Source: Paragorgia papillata (Eukaryota; Cnidaria; Anthozoa; Scleralcyonacea; Coralliidae). Taken from it: a stretch of DNA of 64,000 nt. The DNA lies in contig JAWNZC010000235.1 in NCBI GenBank assembly GCA_035771165.1, forward strand, positions 924,001-988,000. Reading direction: 5' to 3'. Shown here one piece after another: positions 54,918 through 64,000 of the stretch (within the stretch, counting starts at the first letter, position 1; each line of letters starts with the position of its first letter). The translations under genes and the position numbers were made by a program. The notes below the pieces were generated by a model, which was not told the DNA's origin, made no database searches, and was given only the letters and a program-made list of their open reading frames with translations.

Positions 54918-56156
54918 ATTGTTGAAGATTTAGATGTACCGTTCAATGAAATGAAAGCAGAATCGATAAACTTTTGGTTGGGAAAGTTTGTGCAAGAAGT
55001 ACGAGACCAAAAAGGACAGGGATATCCAGGAAAGATGTTATATCAAATAATTGCTGCACTGAAGCGACATTTGGATAGGAAAGGGCGTTGTTGAACATAT
55101 TGCTTTCATCTAAGGTGCACGTTATAGTAATCACATTTGTTTTGATATAATTTGTCGACTTTTTTCTACAGGTTTGGTGGATTGCGTCAAATTTTAGATG
55201 CCGAAATGAAAGATGTTCATCGGGAAGGGATTAAGAACTTGAAACAGGAGAAGCAAGGTTTTACAGTGGAGGAAGAAGAAATGTGGCAGAAAGGAATTCT
55301 TGGGAACAGTACAGCTAAGATGTTAATGAATACCATATACTTCTATAATGGGAAAATTTTCGGGTTACGAGCGGGAGAGCATAGGATTATAAGACCCCGA
55401 GATTTCGTAGTTGGCAATCATTTTATTCAGTATACAGAAAATTCGTCTAAAATTAACTCATAAGGGTGGATTGTGTGATTTAAAGAAAAATGCTAGAGTT
55501 ATAAAGCATATTTGCGAGAAGTGTTTCAAGGGAGACGAGCATACTCGTTGTCTTGTTGCACTTTATCAACAATATTTAGAGCTAGTCGAGTGCTTGCGAA
55601 TCAAAGGTAGTGCCTTCTATTTCCAAGCTTATACTGACAAAATCGAATTGAAAAATATTCCACTTGGAATACATAGTTTGAACAACATTGTTCCTTTGTT
55701 GTGTGAGAAAGGTGCTTTGGAGAAACAGACAAGTCACTGTTTGCGTGTAACTTGTGCATCTCGGTTATTTAACGAGAAGGAGAAAGAGGAGCTAATTCGG
55801 AGTAGAACTGGCCATACGTCGGATGCTTTGTTCCACATGAGAGACCGAGTTTGCAACAGGAATTAGGCGTTTCGAAAGTCTTAGGTCCTCCCGAAACTGA
55901 AGATTCTTTAATGAATGAAAACGAAGTGTTAAAATTCGAAGATAAAATCGATTGCAATGAGCGGAGCGAGTCGTCAGACTTCAATTGTGAGTTCGAAGCG
56001 TTGATGGAAGATTACCTGCGAAGTGATGAGTTGCTTAATGTGGATTGGGAAGGGCAAAGTTTTGACAAAGTTGAGAATGAGGCAAGTGGTAGAAAGACAA
56101 ACAATCAGCCTGTTAACATGAATAATTGCGTTGTAACTATAAATTACCACAACTAG
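54918..56156 (+). pseudogene. DUF3504/Crypton-like tyrosine recombinase with one intron
   Basis: Exon 1 (54918 to about 55086) encodes INFWLGKFVQEVRD and LYQIIAALKRHLDRKGR, the core-binding part. An intron ends at TTTTTCTACAG (55171). Exon 2 encodes LDAEMKDVHREGIKNL, then GLRAGEHR with the first catalytic Arg; a frameshift near 55450 follows; then SHCLRVTCASRLF (H-x-x-R) and RSRTGHTSD. A one-base loss at about 55840 lies where the catalytic Tyr codon is expected. The last frame runs to 56156 and ends CVVTINYHN. This is the family of KIAA1958/ZMYM/QRICH1 C-terminal domains and Crypton recombinases. The 5' end is lost. Two frameshifts make it inactive. Confidence 0.85.
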
Positions 56157-56473
56157 TGTGATTAGAAAGGTGTGTCATATTTTTGTTAAAGTGAGTATAA
56201 TAATATTTCATTGCAAACGTGTTGTTCAATTTGTTTTACTGTGTATATTTTTGTTAGACTGGGTATATTTTTGAACGAAAAGGTACCTTGAATTATTTGA
56301 AAGGTACTAGTACTTTTGAAATGAATATTTCAATCAGCCCCGCTGTCCCCTGGGAGATATTCAAATCCACCACCTGCTTTCAAGATGGTTCTTCCTCCAG
56401 TTTCAAAACACTGATTAAACATTAATTTCTTTTGTATTTTCCTTATGAATTATTAATGAATTTGAGAATAATG
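56157..56473. other. 3' flank of the recombinase; nothing else seen
   Basis: AT-rich, no ORF. A TTTTTGTTAGACTGGGTATA direct duplication is partly visible at 56180-56270. Confidence 0.4.
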
Positions 56474-56872
56474 TTGAAAGCACGAGTGGCCAAATGAATT
56501 GATTAATTGTCATTCATGAATGTTGAACGATGTTGAATTATTCAACATCGTTCAACATTCATGAATGACAATTAATTGAACGCGGGCTACCACAAAAGCT
56601 GGAATCGACAATATCCCGCATGCACTGTTCAACAAAGTTGAATGAAATGTGGCCAAATGCGTTCAACACCTTTCAACATTTTGAGAACAATAGAAATGTT
56701 GAACGCGTGTTGAACGAAAATTTGAACATGTTCAAATTTCGTTCAACATCATTCAACACCATTCAACAACGTTCAACATCATTCAACAAGGGTGGCCAAA
56801 CGCTTTTAACATGTTGAATTCAACAATGTTGAACGATGTTGAATGAAATATGTTGAAAGCGTTTGGCCAGGC
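56474..56872. repeat. Array of TTCAACAT-type words in nested hairpins
   Basis: GTTGAACGATGTTGAA and its inversions occur about ten times. One hairpin is centred at 56540 (arms about 35 bp, CATTCATGAATGTTGAACG). Another spans 56787-56870 with ends TGGCCAAACGC / GCGTTTGGCCA. It is a probable MITE cluster. Confidence 0.75.
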
Positions 56873-56943
56873 CTTTATAAGAGGTGAATACGCTGGATAA
56901 TGACCACGGTAGATCAAAGAAAACCGACTCGATCATGAACTAA

Positions 56944-57220
56944 GACCCCGTTTACACGATGCCGGTACAATTTGAAAACGGAACAAAATCATGCTGGTGT
57001 GTTAATACAGGCCAAAAAGTCTTGCGTCTACACGATGCCGGTATAATGACGGATTAGCATGTGACTATATTCTCTTCCAATGAGAATTGAGACGAGTTAA
57101 CCCGTCTTCATTTTGTGCCGTTTTCATGTCATTTTTGTGCCGGTATCGTGTAAACGCAAGGCCTAAACGGCACGATTTTGTTCCGTTTTCAAATTGTACC
57201 GGCATCGTGTAAACGGGGTC
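56944..57220. mobile_element. MITE, 277 bp, GACCCCGTTTACACGATG family
   Basis: TAA flanks both sides (56941-56943 and 57221-57223). The ends match those of 32241-32643. The interior is shorter and contains the same TGTGACTATATTCTCTTCCAA segment in inverse orientation. Confidence 0.9.
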
Positions 57221-57368
57221 TAAGTAACATTACACTAATGCGTAAATTCAGTAATAGCTGAAGGTAGCCATGTGGGACCGCCCGTTAGGGGTTTTAGCCA
57301 CTTATAATTGTATAATTATCATATCAAGTTAGGCAAACTTTGTTTCCGGTTTCGGAACATCGTTTTAA

Positions 57369-57866
57369 AGGGCATATGACTCGAAAATTAAGTTTGTCTT
57401 ATTGAAAAGAACATTTAAAATGATAAAATAACATCTTTTGTAGTTTTTGGTTTCCTTGCTTCGTTTTTGAGATATCCCAGCTTGTTTGATATGCAAATGA
57501 CACAACTTTTTACGTCACATGTGCATAATGAGTTATCAGAAAAGGTTACATATCTCTGCTATTATGAAAACATGGGCTTAAGTCAAAGGAAGCGCTAACA
57601 TGTGCGTGTTTCTACCTACAACACCAAACAAGTAGAATTCCGAGTGATTTCGTTTCACAATAGCAAAGATATCTAACCTTCTCTCGGTAACTCATAATAC
57701 TCATTATTATGCACGTGTGACGTAGAAAGTTGTGTCATTTGCATATCAAACAAACTGGAATATCTCAAAAACGAAGCAAGGAAACCAAAAACTGCAAACG
57801 ATGTTATTTTATCATTTTAAATGTTCTTTTCAATAAGACAAACTTAAATTTCGAGTCATATGCCCT
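57369..57866. mobile_element. TTAA foldback F2, 498 bp
   Basis: TTAA on both sides (57365-57368 and 57867-57870). The arms start AGGGCATATGACTCGAAA and share TTTCCTTGCTTCGTTTTTGAG and the ACGTCACATGTGCATAATGA core with F1 and F4. Confidence 0.9.
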
Positions 57867-57870
57867 TTAA

Positions 57871-58687
57871 GTTTCCCATCCAGTTCCTCGTCTATTATCT
57901 ATGGTTGGTCGAGAACTCTAGATTTTTGAGTGCTCTCCCAACTTCCCAAGTGCATCCGTAACTCCATGGAGCTTGTCAAACCATGAACCATTTCTTTTAT
58001 AACAGACAATCAGACACAAAACAACGGAAACAACATTTATTTCGGCGATTAAAAATGAGTTTCTCATTACGTTTGAAATTGCCGTGCTCCATCGAGTTTT
58101 ATACAATACCCTGGTTGCTATGCGTGTTTTCATTGGTTGTTGGCCATGATCTATTAGAGGACAGACGCATGGACTCGTCAGATCACGTCAGCTGACTTGC
58201 TTTTTCATGCCCCAAAACCGGCAAGAGTTTTCGACAAAAACCTTTTTAAATTTTGTCCATTTTTTTGCTGTCTGTTCAGTTTATACAGATGCACAGAAGA
58301 CGTCACGTGGTGAGAACACCACTTTTTTGTTCTTAACACGTTGTGACGTCATCTGTGCATCTATAACTGAACAGACAACGGCAAAATGGAATCTATTCGT
58401 TAAATGGAGCACGCGCGGAAGCCAATCAAAAACGCCGTTATATTACAACTATGTTATAACAATATTTATAAACAACTGAGATTGACTTGTACAGTTTTAT
58501 AGACAATACGAACAGGCAGACTAAAACTTTGAAGACAACAAGAAAAAAAACGTATAAACTTTACCACTTATATGCTACGACAGATCTCGGTAGGATCATA
58601 AATAGGCATGATTTCCAATCGTAGCCAGGGCCCCGGTATATACATACCTCCTCTGAAAGCTAGACGGCTGGACGCGTGGGCTAAAAC
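57871..58687. other. No gene; small inverted repeat
   Basis: Positions 58260-58387 pair CTGTCTGTTCAGTTT and GACGTCA-containing arms around ACACCACTTTTTTG. Short frames at 57918-58479 have no recognisable domain. Confidence 0.5.
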
Positions 58688-58979
58688 ATAGTCATTCAAA
58701 ATATGGTCTGGAAACTCAGCTAAAGTTCTATCTTTTTGTTCGCCTTTATGCATTTTTGTGCACGGTGCACGGTCACTGAACCCATTGTATTTTAGTATAA
58801 TGAACGAATTATCCAATAACAACGTTTCAGTTCAATCACTCAACCGTGCTATTTAAATATTAATAAACCTAAAACAAAGGATGTGCACGGTGTAAGGTAC
58901 GGTTCAACATAAAATCCCAGCTCATTATAGGCGCTTTGACGTTTGCCGAGTTTCCAGACCATATCTCGATTGACTATGG
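58688..58979. mobile_element. MITE related to 60896-61192, older copy
   Basis: It shares ATGGTCTGGAAACTCAGCTA at the left and CCAGACCATATCTCGATTGA at the right with the copy at 60896. The left terminus is diverged and the flanks show no clear duplication. Confidence 0.8.
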
Positions 58980-59100
58980 TTATATAGAGCGTGTCTTTGA
59001 CGTTTTGCACACATTAACTTCACGAAAACCGTAGATGCTGACTGAAATATAAGTGACTTCCCTGATCCTGTAGCCTGCATGACGAGATCTTGGCTGTTAA

Positions 59101-59621
59101 AGTGCCACTAACCTCAAAAAAATTTTTTCGCAAATCTAAAAGCCCTTATTGAGTGAATTATGCCAGTTAATAAATTATTGGTATTGGACATTTCGTTGGT
59201 CTTCTGTAGACCACCAAAGTTGCATCTGCATGTCCCATGGCGGAGCAGGAAAGGGAATGGGTATATTCCTGGTGTTACGTCAGACAAGTCAAACAAGAAC
59301 TCCTTTGAGCTCTGTCTGGTGAATACATTGAATTTTTTGGGTTGAAAACTCATTTTACCAACTAACGCAATGTAAAATTTCTATGTATTCAGCAGACAGA
59401 GCTCAAAGGAGTTCCTTGTTTGATTTGTCTGACGTCACACCAGGAATATACCCATTCCCTTTCCTGCTCCGCCATGGGACATGCAGATGCCAATTTTTGC
59501 AACTTTGGTGGACTACAGAAGACCAAAGAAATGTCCAATACCAATAATTTATTCACTGGCCTAATTCACTCAATAAGGGCTTTTAGATTTGCGAAAAAAT
59601 TTTTTTGAGGTTAGTGGCACT
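59101..59621. mobile_element. TTAA foldback F3, 521 bp
   Basis: TTAA on both sides (59097-59100 and 59622-59625). The arms start AGTGCCACTAACCTCAAAA and run about 240 bp to a centre near 59360. Sequence is unlike F1/F2 internally. Confidence 0.9.
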
Positions 59622-59853
59622 TTAAGCAATTTTTCTAAAGCAACGTTTCTAAAATGCCATCGCATGCCTCACTCATCAGCACTCTGTTGATCACCATTTT
59701 GAACTTGCGGGGTAAGTCATGCAATATTCCCAATAATATATGCCTGCTGAAAATGTGCAGGCACGTTTGTGATTGGTGCAAATCGACAATGCAACGCTCA
59801 CGACTCCAGCCGTAATTTCGGGGGAGGTAAGAACTGGTTGGATGGAAACTAAC

Positions 59854-60171
59854 CAATCTCGTTCCCAGTGGTCTTCCCACGCGGTTGCGGGAGGCAGGAC
59901 ACAGACACACACGTTCGATTGTTGCATATCAAAACTATTTAAGGGGTAATGTTACAGATCGAGGTCAGTGTATTGATTTATATATTAAAACCTGGAGAGA
60001 ATTGAAATAATTTGTGGCGCTGCAATCATTGCCCGTTGAGTAATTCCCGACCGCTTCCGTTATTATGAATTGTCTGAAGACAACCAATAGAAACGCAGAA
60101 AAAAATTCGATTTCCCCAGAGTCTTCCCCACCTCCCGCAACCGCGTGGGAAGACTACTGGGAACGAGATTG
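59854..60171. mobile_element. Mutator-like MITE, 318 bp, 9-bp duplication
   Basis: GAAACTAAC (59845-59853) and GAAACTTAC (60172-60180) flank the ends CAATCTCGTTCCCAGT / ACTGGGAACGAGATTG. Inner arms include CTTCCCACGCGGTTGCGGGA. Confidence 0.85.
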
Positions 60172-60208
60172 GAAACTTACCAACAATCGAAAATATATTG
60201 ATACCTTT

Positions 60209-60689
60209 CAACCTCGTCCCCAGGGCTTTCGTGAGAAGATGTGGCGAGACTAGAGAATGCCCCGGCAAAGGCTGAAGAACACGTAACGAAATATTCCGAT
60301 ATATTTGGAAATATATAAGTAAGGGTTATTGAACCGACCGAGGTCAATTAGTTGTTTTATAGCCAACAAAGGAGGTTTTCTCTTGGGATATTAATTTGAC
60401 GTAAGTAATTGGCAAGAGTGCTGTATATAGGTTATAGCAACGATTTTCGGGATATAGATCGTTTTCATCTGACGTCACGGCGGCCATATTGGTGTACCAA
60501 AACAATGAAATGACGGCCATATTGGTGTACCATCTTTATCCTATGGGAATTTAGCTCTATTCTTATTCAAATATTTCGTATTGTTTCACCGCCCCAATGG
60601 GGCCACCGATCACGTGAGTGAAAACGTTTATTCGTGATATATATCCCGCGGTAGATCAAAGAAAACCGACTTTGTAGGCCAGTAAGAGA
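60209..60689. other. No gene; MITE end and a short tandem duplication
   Basis: TCAACCTCGTCCCCAGGGCT at 60208 is one end of a Mutator-type MITE. At 60476-60535 ACGGCGGCCATATTGGTGTACC is repeated as ACGGCCATATTGGTGTACC. Confidence 0.5.
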
Positions 60690-60895
60690 AATAATTGTCT
60701 TATTTGAAAGAACACAGTAACATCTTTTGAAGTTTTTCGTTTTCTTGCTTCGTTCTTGAGATATTTCAGTTTGTTTGATATGTCAACTAAACATTTTGAC
60801 GTCACATGTGCATAAGGAGTTATCGAAGAAGGTTATATATCTTTGGTATTATCAAACTAAGTTAATTCACAAGAAGCATGTTGGTGCGTTTCTCC

Positions 60896-61192
60896 ATAGT
60901 CAATCGAGATATGGTCTGGAAACTCAGCTAAAGTCTTTGGTCTATCTTGTTTGCCTTTATGCATTTTTGTGCACGGTGTACGACGGTCACTGAACCCATT
61001 GTATCTTAGTATAATGAACGAATTGTCCAATAGCAACGTTTCAGTTCAATCACTCAACCGTGCTATTTAAATATTAATAAACCTAAAACAAAGGATGTGT
61101 ACGGTGTAAGGTACGGTTAAACATAAAATCACAGCTCATTATAGGCGCTTTGAAGTTTGCCGAGTTTCCAGACCATATCTCGATTGACTATG
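60896..61192. mobile_element. hAT-type MITE, 297 bp, 8-bp duplication
   Basis: GTTTCTCC flanks both sides (60888-60895 and 61193-61200). The ends are ATAGTCAATCGAGATATGG and its complement. It sits in F4, in the segment that reads GTTTCTCCCACAACACC. Confidence 0.9.
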
Positions 61193-61257
61193 GTTTCTCC
61201 CACAACACCAAACATGTAGATTTTCAAGGGAATATACCTTACAAAAAAAACATAAAG

Positions 61258-61420
61258 TTCCATGCATATGTACTCTTATAAAGGTACGTCTGACGTCATT
61301 TGAACACGAAAAAAGTTGAGTAGAAGCACGAGACGATAGCCGAGTGCCTTTACACTTCTTTCGTGTTCAAATGACGTCAAACGTACTTTTATAAGAGTAC
61401 ATATGCACTGGAGCAATACG
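61258..61420. mobile_element. Hairpin element, about 160 bp
   Basis: ATGCATATGTACTCTTATAA pairs with TTATAAGAGTACATATGCA; CATTTGAACACGAAAAAAGT pairs with its near complement. The loop is about 45 bp. Confidence 0.8.
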
Positions 61421-61723
61421 TTTTATTTGTTTATAAAATAAAAACAATAAAAACAATAAAAACAAGCTAAAAGTTGGACAGTTTTGAAAGCTGGCTGGCT
61501 TTTCCGGCTAGGTGACGCTATCCTACACCATAGATGATTTCCATACTCTGATATAAATGCACGGGGGTCTGGCCAACCAGAGCGTGCGTTGGGGACACTT
61601 TATTTTATAATTGAATTGATAATAGAACTTCTCTACTCTGATAACTCGTTATGCATGTATGTGTGACGTCAAGATGTTAAATTTGCATAACAAACAAACT
61701 GAAATATCTCAACAACGAAGCAA

Positions 61724-61920
61724 ACAATCTCGTTCCCAGAGCCCACGTTTCGCACCCGGGAAACGAGAGACTCTGGGATAATCCGTTTCACATCGATATT
61801 TCATTGGCTGATGAACATGATTACTCTTCTTCCGGATCACAAGAATCCTGTGATGGCGTGAACGGATTATCCCAGAGTCTCTCGTTTCCCGTGGGGAACG
61901 TCGGCTCTGGGAACGAGATT
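61724..61920. mobile_element. Mutator-like MITE, 197 bp, 9-bp duplication
   Basis: ACGAAGCAA flanks both sides (61715-61723 and 61921-61929). The ends are AATCTCGTTCCCAGAGCC and complement. Removing it restores the F4 word AACGAAGCAAGGAAAC. Confidence 0.92.
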
Positions 61921-62247
61921 ACGAAGCAAGGAAACGAAAAACTGCAAAAAATGCTACTGTCATTTTAAGTGTTCTTTCAAATAGGACAGACCTTTTTTCG
62001 TTTCATAAGCACTTTAAAATACGGTGACATAGCACCTTTAATACCATACCTATTACCCGCATTGAATATAATGGTTTACAATCAGAACACAGAACTGGTT
62101 TGTTAAAATCAGGGAACTATACAGACAGAGCACCCTGTCCGTCGAGGTACAAAGAGCCTAGCTAGCGTAATGTTTGGTGAGAGTACCCTTCAAGCGAGTT
62201 AAAATCCTTCCACTTTAATATGCATATCATGTCAACTGAGTTTTACT

Positions 62248-62304
62248 TTAGTTTTGAGGAGGCGGAGGGGGTGGTGGAGCAGCGCCTTGCATCATGGCTT
62301 GGGC
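62248..62304 (-). CDS. Last coding exon of a splicing-factor-1-like gene
   Basis: On the minus strand, TTTTTTTTTCTTAG (acceptor, AG at 62306-62305) precedes an exon encoding AQAMMQGAAPPPPPPPQN and a TAA stop. It joins in phase 0 with the exon at 62727-62854, giving PPW then AQAMMQ. A polyproline C-terminus ending PPPQN is a feature of the branch-point-binding protein SF1. The 3' UTR would run below 62247; ATTAAA occurs on the minus strand near 62219 and 62042. The KH and zinc-knuckle exons would lie beyond the right edge, so the SF1 name rests on the tail only. Confidence 0.6.
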   Translation of the reverse strand, partial: AQAMMQGAAPPPPPPPQN

Positions 62305-62726
62305 CTAAGAAAAAAAAAGGCAATCAAATGAAGGGAGCTGTTTACATGAGAGCCGGGACGGGACAAGTAAGCGGGACGGGACGTTTTTCATCCTGGATTT
62401 ATATGAGAAGTTTTCAGGGACAATTGCGACGGGACGTTTCACGGGAGTTGAATTATCATTAGACGCGGTTTCTCAAAATCCTGGTTATAAGATGACAAAT
62501 AAAATCGGCTGGCGTTAGCCAGAGTAAAATACTAAAGGTGTGTCTACTAATGCGCGCTTGGCAGTCAATTGCCTAAAGACTAAACCGACGACAGAGAACA
62601 TATACTGGAAGTCCATCAGACGGAGAAGTGGAGTGAGCGACATGACACAGTACCGTCTGATAATCAGGCTAATGCTAATGTAGGAAGAAAAGAGTTACAT
62701 AATGATGATGCAAATTAAGAACTAAC
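62305..62726 (-). other. Last intron of the SF1-like gene
   Basis: Donor GTTAGT at 62726-62721, acceptor CTTAG at 62309-62305. It contains GGAGCTGTTTACATGAGAGC (62336), one end of a MITE of the GGGGCTGTTTACATGAG type, and a GCGTTAGCCAGAGTAAAAT motif near 62512. Confidence 0.6.
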
Positions 62727-62854
62727 CCAAGGGGGAGCTGGAGAGTCATTCGAGGAGGGAGGTGGTGGCGGCGGAGGAGGTGGGTTTTGATATCCAGAAT
62801 ATGGTGCAGGAACGTAACCAAATGGTGAACCCATTCCACCTTGCTGCCATGGAT
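62727..62854 (-). CDS. Penultimate coding exon of the SF1-like gene
   Basis: Acceptor TTTTTTCCTCCACCTAG (AG at 62856-62855), then 128 bases in phase 2 encoding PWQQGGMGSPFGYVPAPY, a run of nine prolines, and SSNDSPAPPW, ending at donor GTTAGT. PWQQ and proline runs match the style of SF1 C-terminal regions. Frame, splice sites and phase all agree with 62248-62304. Alternatives are other Pro-rich RNA-binding proteins such as the FUBP family. Confidence 0.6.
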
Positions 62855-62856
62855 CT

Positions 62857-63169
62857 AGGTGGAGGAAAAAACAAGTAATAAACATCGTTATAATAATGGT
62901 AACAGTCGTGATGATCATTATCAGAATCATTACTGGAGGGCTTAAGCAAATACAACGCTAACGTTAAGGACAACGTCTTTAATACAAGAGAATTTTCCAC
63001 ACACAACAAAGAAAATGAATAATTTTTAGTCCCAAGAGTAATCTTAACGACATTCCCATTCTACATTACCCTGGTCCCACACGTTCTACGCCGCCCGCTC
63101 CCCCCCCCCCCCCCCCCCCCCCGAATGCTCAAAGCGGCGGGAGAACCTCTGATCACAGAATAGAAATAC
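62857..63169 (-). other. Intron or upstream sequence; poly-C run
   Basis: No exon recognised. A run of about 24 C lies at 63099-63122. TAGTCCCAAGAGTAATCTTAAC at 63027-63048 resembles the flank of F1 near 53890. Confidence 0.45.
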
Positions 63170-63452
63170 GACCAGAAGTCCAACTCGCGTCGGAACCTTT
63201 GAAGTTTCTATCCTCGCGCATGTCGCCTCGCGCATCTTGATTCCTCGCCATCCTACGCAATCCTGGCAAGTTCCCCCGGCAGTTTGGACCTTCAAAAGAA
63301 GGTTAAAACTGCCGGGGGAACTTGCCAGGATTGCGTAGGATGGCGTAGGAAATTGCGTAGGATCGCATAGGATGGCGTCGGATGGCGTAAAATATCGCGC
63401 CTGCGCATTGAAGAAATGCGGACAAGTTGTCACTCGAGTTGGACTTCTGGTC
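63170..63452. mobile_element. MITE, 283 bp, with a strong central hairpin
   Basis: Ends GACCAGAAGTCCAACTCG and complement. The centre (63245-63350) is a near-perfect hairpin, GCCATCCTACGCAATCCTGG with its complement around AAAAG. Confidence 0.82.
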
Positions 63453-63807
63453 CACTGATCTCAAATAATATACTCATTATACTGGATAGAGCATCTATTG
63501 TTTCGCGCGTGGCAAAAATTGAAGTCGGAAGTGAGGCTAAAAATCTCGCGGCGGCCATATCCGGTGGGACCCACAATATTGCTGAATCATAGTTTTCGCC
63601 TCTGGTTTTCGCTTTAAATGATTGGATTTTTAACGAAAACCAGCTAACTTTTTGTGACATGTACCTGTCGCTATGGGAGAACTTAAAAGTGGCTGTATGA
63701 AACCCAAGTGGGTCCCACCTGAAATGGCCGCCGCTAATTTATTCCGACTTCACAGCGAGCACCGGATGCTCTATCCAGTATAATGAGTCTATTATTTGAG
63801 ATCAGTG
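63453..63807. mobile_element. hAT-type foldback, 355 bp, 8-bp duplication
   Basis: TTCTGGTC flanks both sides (63445-63452 and 63808-63815). Ends CACTGATCTCAAATAAT and complement. Inner pair GTGGGACCCAC / GTGGGTCCCAC and CGGCGGCCAT / ATGGCCGCCG. The insertion falls at the very end of the preceding MITE. Confidence 0.9.
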
Positions 63808-63815
63808 TTCTGGTC

Positions 63816-64000
63816 AATCCTTATTCTGTGCTCTGATCGAAGACGCCACCAATCTCACTTTCATGTTGTAGTAATCTAAAACCCCCCTAACAGATTTCTT
63901 AGCCAATCAGAAAACGGGGTCAAGATCTGACCCTAGCGACTTCATTGGCTCGGAGCGATAAAAGAAACGGCCAGTTCGACCAGAGGTTCTCTCGCCGCTT
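63816..64000. other. No gene seen
   Basis: GGGGTCAAGATCTGACCC at 63916-63933 is a short palindrome. Nothing else is recognised. Confidence 0.4.

Larger units (their letters stand above)
60690..62013. mobile_element. TTAA foldback F4, enlarged by nested insertions
   Basis: The right end is TTTCATAAGCACT followed by TTAA (62014-62017). The left arm (60690-60890) lacks its first 20 or so bases. Arms share TGACGTCACATGTGCATAA-type core with F1/F2. Inside are a MITE (60896-61192), a hairpin (61258-61420) and a Mutator-like MITE (61724-61920). Confidence 0.8.

Noticed and set aside
62220..62462. 80-codon plus-strand frame
   Set aside because: It is antisense to the SF1-like last exon and runs into a MITE fragment.

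Overview
The window is eukaryotic: AT-rich, spliced, dense in transposons, with no bacterial operon structure. Single-exon rhodopsin-like receptors, CR1/R2-type LINEs, a Gypsy element with integrase ahead of reverse transcriptase, DUF3504-type tyrosine recombinases and very many MITEs point to an anthozoan cnidarian, most likely a stony coral. That placement is inference; nothing here is a species marker.

Host genes are few. There are two open receptor genes (29621-30505 and 42475-43392), a small secreted cysteine-rich peptide gene with its own TATA box and poly(A) signal (47411-47782), and the last two coding exons of a minus-strand gene resembling splicing factor 1 (62248-62304 and 62727-62854). 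The 42475 receptor has two 5'-truncated, frameshifted relatives (3638-4363 and 38726-39432) and a short decayed fragment (about 41880-41990).

Region by region: 1-1000 is a SINE-like edge and a MITE. 1013-3633 and 36090-38721 are two copies of a TTAA-flanked element with about 640-bp inverted repeats and one Cys/His-rich ORF; both abut the truncated receptors at the same TTAA. 4728-13641 is an 8.9-kb imperfect palindrome built from two inverted copies of one element, with different gene cassettes near its two ends and two LINE insertions in the right arm. 13642-19381 is a minus-strand Gmr1-like Gypsy element (172-bp LTR, SCAN-like capsid, zinc knuckle, protease, integrase, then RT), broken by a Mutator-like and a hAT-like insertion. 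19382-29580 holds MITEs, a 1.7-kb tandem duplication, a LINE fragment and a Harbinger derivative. 30506-33260 holds R2-like LINE ends and a 730-bp CCACA-type satellite. 33261-36089 is a three-unit tandem repeat and two inverted-repeat elements. 38726-44960 is a duplicated receptor block with GAAT microsatellites. 45820-46885 is a foldback plus a hexanucleotide array. 51500-56156 has two tyrosine-recombinase remnants. 52895-63815 is packed with foldbacks and MITEs, several nested with clear target-site duplications.

Most ORFs belong to mobile elements and nearly all are broken. Paralogous copies inside the window supply empty sites for three insertions, so relative order of events can be read directly.
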